Shown here in pieces: positions 22,421 to 30,836 of a DNA stretch of 37,487 nucleotides. The stretch covers positions 1 through 37,487 of the forward strand of contig NZ_MWLL01000086.1 in the NCBI RefSeq assembly GCF_002198675.1, written 5' to 3'. Source of the stretch: Kineosporia sp. R_H_3 (GTDB lineage: Bacteria > Actinomycetota > Actinomycetes > Actinomycetales > Kineosporiaceae). Position 1 is the first letter of the stretch. Each line of letters starts with the position of its first letter. The translations under genes and the position numbers were made by a program. The notes beneath the pieces were generated by a model that saw only the letters and a program-made list of their open reading frames with translations, did not search any database and was not told the origin of the DNA.

Positions 22421-24922
22421 CTACTTCTTGAGGGGCAGGGTGTGGGCGGGGTCGGCGGCGGAGGAGCCGACCGTGAGGGTGAACTCGCCGGGCTCGGTGA
22501 CGAAGGCGTGCGCGGCGGCGTCCCAGTGCTGGAAGGCGCGCTCGGGCAGCGCGACGACGGCCTCGGCGCTGCCGCCGGCGGGCACGCGCACCTTGGTGAA
22601 CCCGGCGAGCCACAGCACCGGACGGCGCACGGCCGAGCCGGGGCGCGACAGGTACGCCTGGACGACGTGCGCGCCGTCCCGGGTGCCGGTGTTCGTCACG
22701 CGGACGGCGACCCCGCCGTCGACCTCGCGCGGCGCACCGAGCTCCCACGTCGTGTACCCGAGGCCGTGGCCGAACGGGACCGCCGGGGTGATGCCGTCGC
22801 GGGCGCAGCGCCGGTAGCCGATGTCGAGGCCCTCGGTGTACTCGACGACGCCGTCGACGGGGTCGCTCTCCGGCGCCACGACACCGCCGGGCGCCGGCCA
22901 GGTCGTCGGCATCCGGCCGCCGGGCTCGACGGCCCCGGAGAGGACGTCGGCCAGCGCCGCCCCCATCTGCTGGCCCGGGAACCACGCCAGGAGAACGGCT
23001 CTCGCGTCGTCGAGCCACGGCATGAGCACCGGGGCGCCGGAGTTCACGACGACGACGGTGTTCGGGTTCGCCGCGAGGACGGCGCGGACGAGGTCGTCCT
23101 GGCGGCCGGGCAGCGCCAGGCTCGTGCGGTCGTAGCCCTCGGACTCGACCTCCTCGGTCGTCCCGACGACGACGACCGCCGCGTCGCTCGAGCGGGCGAG
23201 CGCGACCGCGGCGGCGATCTCCTCGTCGTCGGTGCCGCGCGGCGGCGCGACGTTGACCTGGAACGCGACGAGCGGCTGGTCGAGGCTGCCCGGGGTGAAG
23301 CGGATCTCGACGTCCGCCGTCCCGCCCTCGCCGAGCGCGACCTCGGCGATCGCCTGCGGCGGCATCATGAACGACTCGACGATGTCGGCGCCGGGTCGTG
23401 GCACGAGCGTGGTCGCCGCGACCTGCTCGCCGTCCACGGTCACCGAGACGCTCCCGATGCCCGAGGCGCCGATCCGGTACGCGCCGTTGGACGTCGCGGT
23501 GAGCGTGCCGCGGGCGACGATGTGCCCGAGCGACGAGATCGGGGTGTCCTCGCCGACGACGCCCATCCACGTGTACGCGCCGGTCCGGCGGCGTTCGGTG
23601 CTGAGGACCTGCCCGTCCCGGCCGACGAACGTCAGCTCGATGCCGTCCTCCGAGGCGTCCGGCAGGTGCAGCGTGCCGATGTCGGCCGGGGGCACCCGGT
23701 CGGTCGACGAGACGCCGAGCGAGTGCCGGACCTCGACCCCCGCAAGGCCCGCGAGCAGCCCCTCGACCGGGTGGACGACGGACGCCGGGAAGACGGTGGC
23801 CGAGCCGCCGCCGAGGGTGCGCCCGCGCAGGGCGTTCGGGCCGACGACCGCCACCGACCGGACGTCCTGCGCCAGCGGGAGGACACCGGAGTTCTTCACG
23901 AGGACGAACCCGGCGGCCGCGGCCTCGCGGGTCAGCGCCTCGACGCGCGCCTCGTGGGTGCCGGCGTCGAAGACCGGGGCCGAGGGCTGGGTGCCGGCGT
24001 CGACCCCGTCGACCGCGCCGGTCCGGGCGGCCAGCCGCAGCAGCCGCAGCACCTTCTCGTCGACCTTCGCCTCGGGCACCCGGCCCGCCTCGACGGCCTC
24101 GACCAGCGCCGCGCCCCAGGGACCGACCGGCCCGGGCATCGCGAGGTCGAGCCCGGCGTTGCCGGCGGCCTCGGTCGAGCGGGTCGCGAACCAGTCCGAC
24201 ATGACGAGGGCGTCGGAGCCCCAGTCCCCCTTGAGGACGTCGTCGAGCAGGTCGTTCTCGGTCATCGTCGTGCCGTTGACCTGGTTGTAGGCGGCCATGT
24301 ACGACCACGGCCGGGCGAACTCCTCGACGTGCTCGAACGGCGCGAGGTACAGCTCGCGCAACGTCTGCTCGTCGATCCGGTTGTCGGCCGTCATCCGCTC
24401 GGCCTCCTGGTCGTTGCCGACGAAGTGCTTGACGCACGCGGCGACCCCGTTGGCCTGCAGGCCGTGCACGTACGCCGCGGCGACCCGACCGGTGAGCAGC
24501 GGGTCCTCGGAGAAGCACTCGAAGTGCCGGCCGCCGACGGGCGTGCGGTGCAGGTTGATCGTCGGGGCGAGCAGGACGTCGACGCCCTTGCGACGCGACT
24601 CGGCCGCGAGCAGCGCGCCGAGCCGGGTCACGAGGTCCTCGTCCCAGGACGCCGCGACCGCGGTCGGCGAGGGGATGTTCGCCGAGGGGTCGCGGTCGTC
24701 CCAGCGCTCGCCGCGGACGCCGACCGGCCCGTCGGAGACGACGTACCGGCGCAGCCCGGCCTTCGGCTCGGGGTCGATCGACCAGAAGTCGGTGCCCGTG
24801 AGCAGCCGGACCTTCTCCGCGAGCGAGAGCGCGGCCACCCGCTCGCGCAGCGCCGCGTCGAGCGTCGCGGTGTCGGGGCGGGGGAGCGGGGCGACCCCCG
24901 GATCGAGGTTCTCGGCGGTCAT
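22421..24922 (-). CDS. Glycoside hydrolase family 3 beta-glucosidase with PA14 domain
   Basis: An 833-residue retaining beta-glycosidase without a signal peptide, so intracellular. The N-terminal GH3 barrel contains GRHFECFSEDP (131-141), CVKHFVGND (163-171) and the nucleophile Asp243 in VMSDWFATRST. The C-terminal GH3 sandwich starts near residue 320 (EAAAAGFVLVKNSGVLPL). A PA14-like insert lies at about 395-545 and a fibronectin type III-like domain ends the protein (AVRVTNTGTRDGAHVVQAYLSRPG). GAGGAG 7-12 nt upstream supports the ATG at 24922. It is divergent from a LacI regulator with a shared inverted repeat. Likely substrates are short beta-glucosides such as cellobiose. Confidence 0.93.
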   Translation of the reverse strand: MTAENLDPGVAPLPRPDTATLDAALRERVAALSLAEKVRLLTGTDFWSIDPEPKAGLRRYVVSDGPVGVRGERWDDRDPSANIPSPTAVAASWDEDLVTRLGALLAAESRRKGVDVLLAPTINLHRTPVGGRHFECFSEDPLLTGRVAAAYVHGLQANGVAACVKHFVGNDQEAERMTADNRIDEQTLRELYLAPFEHVEEFARPWSYMAAYNQVNGTTMTENDLLDDVLKGDWGSDALVMSDWFATRSTEAAGNAGLDLAMPGPVGPWGAALVEAVEAGRVPEAKVDEKVLRLLRLAARTGAVDGVDAGTQPSAPVFDAGTHEARVEALTREAAAAGFVLVKNSGVLPLAQDVRSVAVVGPNALRGRTLGGGSATVFPASVVHPVEGLLAGLAGVEVRHSLGVSSTDRVPPADIGTLHLPDASEDGIELTFVGRDGQVLSTERRRTGAYTWMGVVGEDTPISSLGHIVARGTLTATSNGAYRIGASGIGSVSVTVDGEQVAATTLVPRPGADIVESFMMPPQAIAEVALGEGGTADVEIRFTPGSLDQPLVAFQVNVAPPRGTDDEEIAAAVALARSSDAAVVVVGTTEEVESEGYDRTSLALPGRQDDLVRAVLAANPNTVVVVNSGAPVLMPWLDDARAVLLAWFPGQQMGAALADVLSGAVEPGGRMPTTWPAPGGVVAPESDPVDGVVEYTEGLDIGYRRCARDGITPAVPFGHGLGYTTWELGAPREVDGGVAVRVTNTGTRDGAHVVQAYLSRPGSAVRRPVLWLAGFTKVRVPAGGSAEAVVALPERAFQHWDAAAHAFVTEPGEFTLTVGSSAADPAHTLPLKK

Positions 24923-24946
24923 GGGACGGCTCCTCAGGTCAACAGG

Positions 24947-24971
24947 TCACACGTGTCAGTGAATCGTGTGA
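24947..24971. promoter_or_regulatory. Probable LacI-family operator TCACACG-N11-CGTGTGA
   Basis: Perfect 7-bp arms (24947-24953 and 24965-24971) with an 11-bp spacer. The left half also contains a shorter palindrome ACACGTGT. It lies in the 116-bp divergent region between the GH3 and LacI genes. TAGGCT at 24978-24983 is a possible -10 for the LacI gene just beyond it. Confidence 0.55.
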
Positions 24972-25038
24972 CTACGCTAGGCTCACCGAGCCCGGCTGGC
25001 AAGGCCTGCCCGCCGGTCCCTGCAGTGGAGGAGGCGCC

Positions 25039-26079
25039 GTGGACCGCCCTCGCCGGCCGACGAGCGCCGACGTCGCCGCGCGGGCCGGCGTCTCCCGCTC
25101 GACCGTGAGCTACGTGCTCAGCGGCAGTACCCAGCACTCGTTCCCGCAAGCCACCCGGGACCGTGTCCTGCTGGCCGCCGCGGAGCTCGGCTACACCCCG
25201 CACGCGGCCGCCCGGGCCCTGCGCCGCGGAACGTCCGGGGTCGTCCTGCTCGTGCTGGCGGACGTCCCGATCGGGGCGAACCTGGGCAGCATGCTCGCCG
25301 AGATGACCACCGCCGTCGCGGCGACCGGGCGCTCGCTCGTCACCTGGACCGGCGGGGTCGGCCCGACGCTGCGCGAGACGCTCGCCCACCTCGACCCGGT
25401 CGTCGTCCTCACGATGGCCCCGCTCGCCCCGGCGGAGGCGGACGCCGTCGGCAACGCGGGCATCCCCCTCGTCGCGATGCCCTACGCCGGTTCGGCGACG
25501 CAGACCGTCGGGCCGGCCGCGCCGAGCCGCGGGGAGCTCCAGGTCGGGGCGCTCCAGCTGCAGCACCTCGCCGCCCACGGGCACCGCCGGGTCGCCGTCC
25601 TCACCGTGGCCGAGCCCCGGCTGGCGCTCTTCGCGCACGGCCGGGTCGAGGGCGTCCGACGGGCCGCGCTCGACCTCGGGCTCGACCAGCCGCCCGTGCT
25701 GGCCCTCGGGGAGCCGGACGACGCCGCCGTCGAGGCGGTCGCGCAGGCGCTCACCGGGTGGGTCCGCGGGCCCGCACCGGTCACGGCGCTGTGCTGCTAC
25801 AACGACCTCTACGCCGCGGTCGCGCTCGCCGCGGCCGCGCGGTGCGGGCTGCGCGTCCCGCAGGACCTCTCCGTGGCCGGGATCGACGACGACCCCCTGG
25901 GCCGCTTCCTGGCCCCTCCGCTGACGACGATCCGCTTCGACTTCCGCGACACGGCGCGGGCCGTCGTCGAGCAGGTCGCCGCCGTCCTCGAGGGAGCCCC
26001 GCTCCCGCCGCCCGGTCCGTCGTCCCAGGTGCTCCGGGTCGTCGAGCGCGCCTCGGTGGGTCCGCCGCCCGCCCGCTGA
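25039..26079 (+). CDS. LacI-family transcriptional regulator
   Basis: A 346-residue repressor. The N-terminal LacI helix-turn-helix is PTSADVAARAGVSRSTVSYVLSG (about residues 6-28), with the hinge helix near ALRRGTSG. The periplasmic-binding-protein-like core carries GHRRVAVLT (about 185-193) and the C-terminal VAGIDDDPLGRFLAPPLTTIRFD typical of sugar-responsive members. The GTG at 25039 has GGAGGAGG about 7 nt upstream. Divergence from the GH3 gene indicates repression of beta-glucoside use relieved by a sugar. No transporter genes accompany the pair. Confidence 0.93.
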   Translation: MDRPRRPTSADVAARAGVSRSTVSYVLSGSTQHSFPQATRDRVLLAAAELGYTPHAAARALRRGTSGVVLLVLADVPIGANLGSMLAEMTTAVAATGRSLVTWTGGVGPTLRETLAHLDPVVVLTMAPLAPAEADAVGNAGIPLVAMPYAGSATQTVGPAAPSRGELQVGALQLQHLAAHGHRRVAVLTVAEPRLALFAHGRVEGVRRAALDLGLDQPPVLALGEPDDAAVEAVAQALTGWVRGPAPVTALCCYNDLYAAVALAAAARCGLRVPQDLSVAGIDDDPLGRFLAPPLTTIRFDFRDTARAVVEQVAAVLEGAPLPPPGPSSQVLRVVERASVGPPPAR

Positions 26080-26086
26080 CAAACGC

Positions 26087-26126
26087 CCGCAGGCGGGCAC
26101 CCCCGTGAGGGGGCACCCGCCTGCGG
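26087..26126. terminator. Bidirectional hairpin terminator between LacI and cold-shock genes
   Basis: An 11-bp arm pair CCGCAGGCGGG/CCCGCCTGCGG encloses a CA/CA internal loop, then CCCCC/GGGGG and a GTGA loop. It is placed between two convergent stop codons (26079 and 26141), 8 and 14 bp away. There is no clear T-run, as is common in high-GC genomes. Confidence 0.75.
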
Positions 26127-26140
26127 AAAGTTCAGGGTGT

Positions 26141-26344
26141 TCAGATGGGCCGGACGTTGGACGCCTGGGGGCCCTTCTGACCAGCGGTGATCTCGAACTC
26201 AACACGCTGGTTCTCGTCGAGCGAACGGTAGCCGTCCGCCTGGATGGACGAGAAGTGGACGAAGACGTCGGCAGCGCCGCCGTCCGGCGTGATGAAGCCG
26301 AAGCCCTTCTCGCCGTTGAACCACTTCACGGTGCCCTGCGTCAT
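26141..26344 (-). CDS. CspA-family cold-shock protein
   Basis: A 67-residue five-stranded OB-fold nucleic-acid chaperone. RNP1 is KGFGFITPD (about residues 13-21) and RNP2 is VFVHFSSI (about 27-34). The start [16 protein letters not shown] and the end [10 protein letters not shown] are typical of actinobacterial CspA proteins. The Shine-Dalgarno GAGGAG (26353-26358) lies 8 nt before the ATG. The gene has an approximately 180-nt 5' leader with four hairpins, pointing to post-transcriptional control. Confidence 0.97.
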   Translation of the reverse strand: MTQGTVKWFNGEKGFGFITPDGGAADVFVHFSSIQADGYRSLDENQRVEFEITAGQKGPQASNVRPI

Positions 26345-26524
26345 GCGATGTTCTCCTCAATGCTGTGCCCACCGGGCACATTCTCCGAAGCCGTTCAGGT
26401 GATCGGCCCCGGGCTGCAGTCCGGACGACGTCCGTCCGGGAGGACCGTCTCTGGTCTGAGACGACGAACGCCCGCCGGAGATCTTCTCCGCGGGCGTCCT
26501 GGAACGTACGAGAGGGCTGCAGCC
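26345..26524 (-). ncRNA. Structured 5' leader of the cold-shock gene (four hairpins)
   Basis: About 180 nt from the predicted transcript start to the ATG. In + strand coordinates the hairpins are 26468-26497 (8-bp arms continuing into GGAGA/TCTCC, with one bulge), 26446-26463 (CGTCTC/GAGACG), 26421-26439 (CCGGACG/CGTCCGG) and 26365-26379 (GTGCCC/GGGCAC). They leave the ribosome-binding site unpaired. This resembles the long temperature-responsive leaders of cspA-type genes, although sequence conservation with those is not evident. Confidence 0.55.
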
Positions 26525-26530
26525 GCTAGA

Positions 26531-26560
26531 ACAGTAACACCGTGGAGCAGGTGCGGTCAC
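26531..26560 (-). promoter_or_regulatory. Promoter of the cold-shock gene
   Basis: Minus strand: -35 GTGACC (26555-26560) and -10 TACTGT (26531-26536), 18 bp apart. The transcript start is expected near 26524. Confidence 0.45.
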
Positions 26561-26590
26561 TACCGCGTGTCCACGATCTTTTCGTCCCGA

Positions 26591-27505
26591 TCAGGCCGGC
26601 GGCAGCGTCGAGCAGGCCTCGACGAGCAGATCGCGCAGCCATGCGTGGGCCGGGTCGAGCTCGTTCATCGGGTGCCACCACACGGCCTGGACGAGCGGCA
26701 CCGCGTCGAACGGGCACGGCAGCACCCGGACGTCGCCGCGGGCGGTGAGCCGCTCGGCCAGCCTGCCCTGGACCAGGGAGATCCGGTCCGTGCCCGCGAT
26801 GACCTCGGGCAGCGCGTAGAAGCTCTCGATGACCACCTGGACGCGCGGCTCGACGCCGAGCATCTGGAGCTGCCGCGCGGCCGGGGCGTACGACGTCGGG
26901 CCGTGGTAGACGAGCGCCCACGGCAGCGCCGCGAGGTCCTCCATCGTCACGGTCGCGCCGATCCGGGAGTTGCCGGCCGCCGCGATGACCATCCAGCGGT
27001 CCTCGTAGAGGTCCGTCGACGGCAGGTCGAGGAGGAACCCGTGCGGGAGGATGATCCCGTCGATCGTCCGCAGCACCTCGGCGGCGTGGTCGACGACCTG
27101 TGGCGTGTGCTGCCCGAGCCGCAGCCGCAGCCGCGGGGCCCGCTCCGCGAGCAGCCGGCTCAGCGCCCTGCCCACGATCGAGATGCCGTAGTCGGAGCCG
27201 AGGAGCACGAACTCGCGGTTCGCCGTCTCCGGGTCGAAGACGGGCTGAGCGGCGAACACCCGGTCGACGCCGTCGAGCGCCGCCGACGCGCGCTGCTTGA
27301 GGGTCGTCGCGAGCGGGGTCAGCTCGTAGGAGTTGCCGACGCGGCGCAGCAGCTCGTCGCCGTAGTAGCGACGCAGCCGCGCGAGCGAGGCGGACAGCGC
27401 CGGCTGGCTCAACCCGAGCCGTTGGGCTGCGCGCGTGACGCTGGCCTCCTCGAGGAGCGCCTCGAGCGCCGTGAGGAGGTTGAGGTCGACGGTGACCCGG
27501 CCCAT
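26591..27505 (-). CDS. LysR-family transcriptional regulator of the adjacent catabolic cluster
   Basis: A 304-residue LTTR. The N-terminal winged helix is LNLLTALEALLEEASVTRAAQRLGLSQPALSASLARLRRYYGDELL (about residues 7-52), close to the NodD/LinR-like branch (note ELTPLATTL). The effector domain follows from about 90 (REFVLLGSDYGISIVGRAL, and RISLVQGRLAERL near 245). The ATG at 27505 gives the standard N-terminus; the frame extends 15 codons further to 27550 without support. It is divergent from the FAH-led operon across 172 bp containing three CTGATG half-sites, so it is the probable regulator. The inducer is presumably an aromatic substrate or intermediate. Confidence 0.9.
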   Translation of the reverse strand: MGRVTVDLNLLTALEALLEEASVTRAAQRLGLSQPALSASLARLRRYYGDELLRRVGNSYELTPLATTLKQRASAALDGVDRVFAAQPVFDPETANREFVLLGSDYGISIVGRALSRLLAERAPRLRLRLGQHTPQVVDHAAEVLRTIDGIILPHGFLLDLPSTDLYEDRWMVIAAAGNSRIGATVTMEDLAALPWALVYHGPTSYAPAARQLQMLGVEPRVQVVIESFYALPEVIAGTDRISLVQGRLAERLTARGDVRVLPCPFDAVPLVQAVWWHPMNELDPAHAWLRDLLVEACSTLPPA

Positions 27506-27549
27506 GCCGTGAGAGTGCCACAGCGGACCCGTCCAGCACATAGACCGCA

Positions 27550-27587
27550 CTGATGATCCGCATCAGGCATCTCGTCTTCCCTGATGC
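27550..27587. promoter_or_regulatory. LysR binding region with three alternating CTGATG half-sites
   Basis: CTGATG-N5-CATCAG at 27550-27566 is a perfect inverted repeat. The middle half-site extends to GCATCAGG (27560-27567), which pairs with CCTGATGC (27580-27587) across 12 bp. Three half-sites in alternating orientation within 38 bp suit LTTR tetramer binding that shifts on induction. The region is 91-128 bp before the first gene of the operon and 45 bp before the lysR start. Confidence 0.6.
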
Positions 27588-27677
27588 CAGGCGCGCGAGC
27601 GACAGTGAGCGGGACCACACGGCGTCGTGACGGCCCGGGTGGTGCCGATCCCGTCCACGAACCGGAGGACGCCCGCC

Positions 27678-28664
27678 GTGGCCCACTCGAACGCCCCTGC
27701 CGACGACCTCCCGCGGCTCGCGCTCGGTACCTTCCGCGCCGCGGGCGGGTCGCCGTTCCCCGGCCTGCTCGTCGACGGCGTCGTCCTCGACGTGAGCGCG
27801 CTGGGTGCGACGGCACGGGACCTGCTCGCGCGGTGGGACGACGTCCGGCCGCGGCTCGACGCCCTGGCCGCGACCGCTGCGGACGACGGGAGCCGGCGCG
27901 CGCTCGACGGTCTCGAGGTGCTCGCGCCGGTCGAGCCGCGGCAGGTGGTCCAGGCCGGGGCGAACTACCGCACGCACGTCATCGACCTCGCGGTGAAGCA
28001 CACCGAGATCCGCCCGGGGCAGACGGTCGAGGAGGTCCGCGCCGAGGTCGCCGCGATGATGGACCGGCGCGCGACGCACGGGCGGCCCTACATCTTCACC
28101 GGGCTGCCGTCCGCCGTGACCGGCCCGTACGACGACGTCGTCCTGCCGGGCTACAGCGACCAGCACGACTGGGAGCTCGAGCTCGCCGCGGTCATCGGGT
28201 CGCCCGCGTACCGGGTGTCCCGCGAGGAGGCCCTCGCCCACGTCGCCGCGTACACGATCGTCAACGACCTCACGACGCGCGACCGGGTCTTCGTGCCGGA
28301 GATGAAGGAGATCGGCACGGACTGGTTCCGCGCGAAGAACGCCCCGGGCTTCCTGCCGACCGGCCCGTTCCTCGTGCCCGCCGACCTCGTCGGCGACCCG
28401 CAGGACCTGCGCATCCACCTGGCGCTCAACGGCGAGGTCATGCAGGACGAGTCGACGAAGGACATGCTCTTCGGCGTCGCCGCCGTCGTCAGCGAGGCCT
28501 CGCAGACCGCGCGTCTGCTGCCGGGGGACCTCGTGCTCACCGGCAGCCCGGCGGGGAACGGCCTGCACCACGGCCGGCTCCTGCGCGACGGCGACGTCAT
28601 GGTCGGCACCGTGACCGGCCTCGGGGTCCAGCGGACCCGGACCGTCGCGGAGGTCCCGGCGTGA
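27678..28664 (+). CDS. Fumarylacetoacetate hydrolase (FAH) family enzyme, first copy
   Basis: A 328-residue FAH-fold enzyme; members hydrolyse acylpyruvates or hydrate or decarboxylate 2-oxo-diene acids from ring cleavage. The fold's metal ligands are in HDWELELAAVIG (about 172-183), with a preceding VVQAGANYRTHV and a downstream VNDLTTRDRVF, and LTGSPAGNG closing the site. The N-terminal domain (PFPGLLVDGVVLDVSAL) is the usual FAH_N-like start. The GTG at 27678 has GGAGGA 8 nt upstream; another GTG at 27627 lacks one. It leads the operon and its stop overlaps the next start (GTGA). The substrate is unknown; a second FAH gene lies downstream. Confidence 0.87.
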   Translation: MAHSNAPADDLPRLALGTFRAAGGSPFPGLLVDGVVLDVSALGATARDLLARWDDVRPRLDALAATAADDGSRRALDGLEVLAPVEPRQVVQAGANYRTHVIDLAVKHTEIRPGQTVEEVRAEVAAMMDRRATHGRPYIFTGLPSAVTGPYDDVVLPGYSDQHDWELELAAVIGSPAYRVSREEALAHVAAYTIVNDLTTRDRVFVPEMKEIGTDWFRAKNAPGFLPTGPFLVPADLVGDPQDLRIHLALNGEVMQDESTKDMLFGVAAVVSEASQTARLLPGDLVLTGSPAGNGLHHGRLLRDGDVMVGTVTGLGVQRTRTVAEVPA

Positions 28665-29680
28665 CCGCGGCCCTCGGCACCCCGCCGCGCGACCCAGCGC
28701 TGCTGGACCGCAGCGACCCCGCGACCGAGATCGCCCGCGCCGCCGCCGCGTACTCCAACGCCGGGCGCTGGGGCGCGGACGACGTCATCGGCACGCTCAA
28801 CCTCCTCGACGCCGCCAAGCGGGTCGAGGGCGCCCGGCTCGTCCGGCGGGGCGTGGCGTTCTCGCTGTCGCAGCGCTTCGACATGGAGGGCCCGCAGAAG
28901 GGCTGGCGGCGGCGGACGAACCCGGTCCACACGATGCTCGACACCGGCCTGGACGCCGAGCGCGGCGTGCAGGGCTTCCCGCACGGGATCGGCGGCGCGG
29001 ACGACGTCGTCGCGATGCCGCTGCAGTGCTCCACGCAGTGGGACGGCCTCGGGCACATCTTCGACCACGGCACGGCGTACAACGGCCGTCGCGCGGGGGA
29101 CGTCGTGACGAGCCTCGGCGACGGGGTCACGGGGATCGAGACGGTCGCCGGGCTCATCGCCGGCCGCGGCGTGCTGCTCGACGTCGGCCGCGCGCTCGGC
29201 GAGGACCTCCACGGCACCGGCGGGGAGCTCCCGGACGGGTTCGCGATCACCGCCGAGCACCTCGACGCGACGATCGCCGCGCAGGGCCCGACGTCCGCCG
29301 TCGGCCCCGGTGACCTCGTCGTCGTCCGGACCGGGCAGTACAGCCGTACCCGGCGCGAGGGCTGGGGCGACTACGCCGGCGGGGCCGCGCCCGGGCTGTC
29401 GTTCACGACGGCGGGCTGGCTGCGCGAGCGCGACATCGCCGGGATCGCCACGGACACGTGGGGTTTCGAGGTGCGGCCCAACGAGTTCGACGTCGCCTTC
29501 CAGCCGTTGCACCAGGTCGTCATCCCGCACCTGGGCCTGTTCGTCGGCGAGATGTGGGCGCCGGACGCGCTCGCGGCGGACTGCGCCGCGGACGGCGTCC
29601 ACGAGTTCTGGCTCACCGCCGCCCCGATCCCCGTGACCGGCGCCGTCGGTGCCCCGGTCAACCCGATCGCCGTCAAGTGA
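28661..29680 (+). CDS. Cyclase-family (PF04199, kynurenine-formamidase-like) hydrolase
   Basis: A 339-residue metal-dependent hydrolase of the family that includes bacterial kynurenine formamidase and isatin hydrolase. The metal-binding motif appears as CSTQWDGLGHIFDHG (about 125-139), a variant of the HxGTHxDxxxH pattern, with VRTGQYSR and GIATDTWGFEVRPNEFDVAFQPLHQVVIPHLG downstream, where further ligands and the active site lie. Members cleave amides or lactones. The start GTG overlaps the FAH stop by 4 nt. In this operon it could open a lactone or cyclic amide made during ring degradation; the substrate is not known. Confidence 0.85.
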   Translation: MTAALGTPPRDPALLDRSDPATEIARAAAAYSNAGRWGADDVIGTLNLLDAAKRVEGARLVRRGVAFSLSQRFDMEGPQKGWRRRTNPVHTMLDTGLDAERGVQGFPHGIGGADDVVAMPLQCSTQWDGLGHIFDHGTAYNGRRAGDVVTSLGDGVTGIETVAGLIAGRGVLLDVGRALGEDLHGTGGELPDGFAITAEHLDATIAAQGPTSAVGPGDLVVVRTGQYSRTRREGWGDYAGGAAPGLSFTTAGWLRERDIAGIATDTWGFEVRPNEFDVAFQPLHQVVIPHLGLFVGEMWAPDALAADCAADGVHEFWLTAAPIPVTGAVGAPVNPIAVK

Positions 29681-29705
29681 CGGCCCCTTCCCCCAGGAGG
29701 CAACG

Positions 29706-30836
29706 ATGCCTGCAGTGAACCGGGTCCTCGTCGTCGGTGCGGGCGCCGCCGGGGCGGCCGCCGCGATCGTCCTCGCCGAGGCCGGCGTCGCCGTCGAGAT
29801 CGTGGAGCTGAAGCCCGACGTCACCGCGCTCGGCAGCGGGATCACCCTGCAGGGCAACGCCTTGCGCGTCATGCAGCGGCTTGGCGTGTGGGAGGCGGCG
29901 CAGGAGCGGGGCTACTGCTTCGACACCCTGGGCATCCGGGCGCCCGACCCCGCCGGGACGCTCGTCATGGAGTTCCCGGACGCCCGCCTCGGTGGTCCGG
30001 ACCTGCCCGCGACGATGGGCATGTACCGGCCCGACCTCGCCCGGCTCCTCCTCGACCGCGCGCTGGCGGTCGGGGTGACGGTGCGGTACTCGACGTCGGT
30101 CGACAAGCTCGCCTGTGACGAGACCGGTGTGGACGTCGCGCTCACCGACGGGACCTCCGGCCGGTACGACCTCGTCGTCGGCGCCGACGGCATCCGGTCC
30201 CACGTGCGCGACCTGCTCGGCATCGACCCCGGCACCCGGGGTCTGGGCATGGGCATCTTCCGGGCGTTCACGCCGCGGCCGGCGAGCGTCACCCGCACCG
30301 ACCTCTACTACGGCGGGCCGTCGTACATCGCGGGCTACTGCCCGACCGGGGAGGACTCGCTCTACTGCTACATCGTCGAGGCGGCGAAGGACCGCAGCGG
30401 GCAGAGCCAGGAGGAGATGCTCGCCGACTTCCGCGCGCTCTCGCAGGCCTACCACGGCCCCTGGGACGAGATCCGCGAGGTGCTCACCGACCCGGCGACG
30501 GTCTTCTACACGCAGTTCGAGACGCACGTCCTGCCGGCGCCCTGGAACCGCGGGCGGGTCGTCCTCGTCGGGGACGCCGCGCACACCTGCCCGCCGACGC
30601 TCGCGCAGGGCGCGGCGATGGCGTTCGAGGACGGCGTCGTCCTCGCCGACATGCTCGTGGCCGCCGACGTCGTCGACGACGCGTTCTGGCAGGCGTTCAC
30701 CGACCGGCGCATCCCGCGCGCCGGGACGGTCGTCGAGCTGTCGAACACGTTGGCGCAGTGGCAGCTCGACCACGTCCAGGGCGACATGGGCTCGATCATC
30801 GGCCGCCTCGCCGCGACCGTCATCCCGCCCGCATGA
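29706..30836 (+). CDS. FAD-dependent aromatic monooxygenase (salicylate / 3-hydroxybenzoate hydroxylase-like)
   Basis: A 376-residue class A flavoprotein. The N-terminal Rossmann motif is VLVVGAGAAGAAAAIVLAEAG (about 7-27 in part). The DG motif is DLVVGADGIRSHVRDLLG and the GD motif RVVLVGDAAHTCPPTLAQGAAMAFEDG. The segment GSGITLQGNALRVMQRLGVW is typical of enzymes hydroxylating aromatic acids or phenols. AGGAGG 5-10 nt upstream supports the ATG at 29706, 25 nt after the cyclase gene. Its stop overlaps the next start (ATGA). It probably adds a hydroxyl group to make the diol cleaved by the VOC dioxygenase two genes downstream. Confidence 0.88.
   Translation: MPAVNRVLVVGAGAAGAAAAIVLAEAGVAVEIVELKPDVTALGSGITLQGNALRVMQRLGVWEAAQERGYCFDTLGIRAPDPAGTLVMEFPDARLGGPDLPATMGMYRPDLARLLLDRALAVGVTVRYSTSVDKLACDETGVDVALTDGTSGRYDLVVGADGIRSHVRDLLGIDPGTRGLGMGIFRAFTPRPASVTRTDLYYGGPSYIAGYCPTGEDSLYCYIVEAAKDRSGQSQEEMLADFRALSQAYHGPWDEIREVLTDPATVFYTQFETHVLPAPWNRGRVVLVGDAAHTCPPTLAQGAAMAFEDGVVLADMLVAADVVDDAFWQAFTDRRIPRAGTVVELSNTLAQWQLDHVQGDMGSIIGRLAATVIPPA

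Noticed and set aside
22442-25108. 888-codon plus-strand open frame opposite the GH3 gene
   Set aside because: Low-complexity antisense shadow. The minus strand encodes a complete GH3 enzyme.
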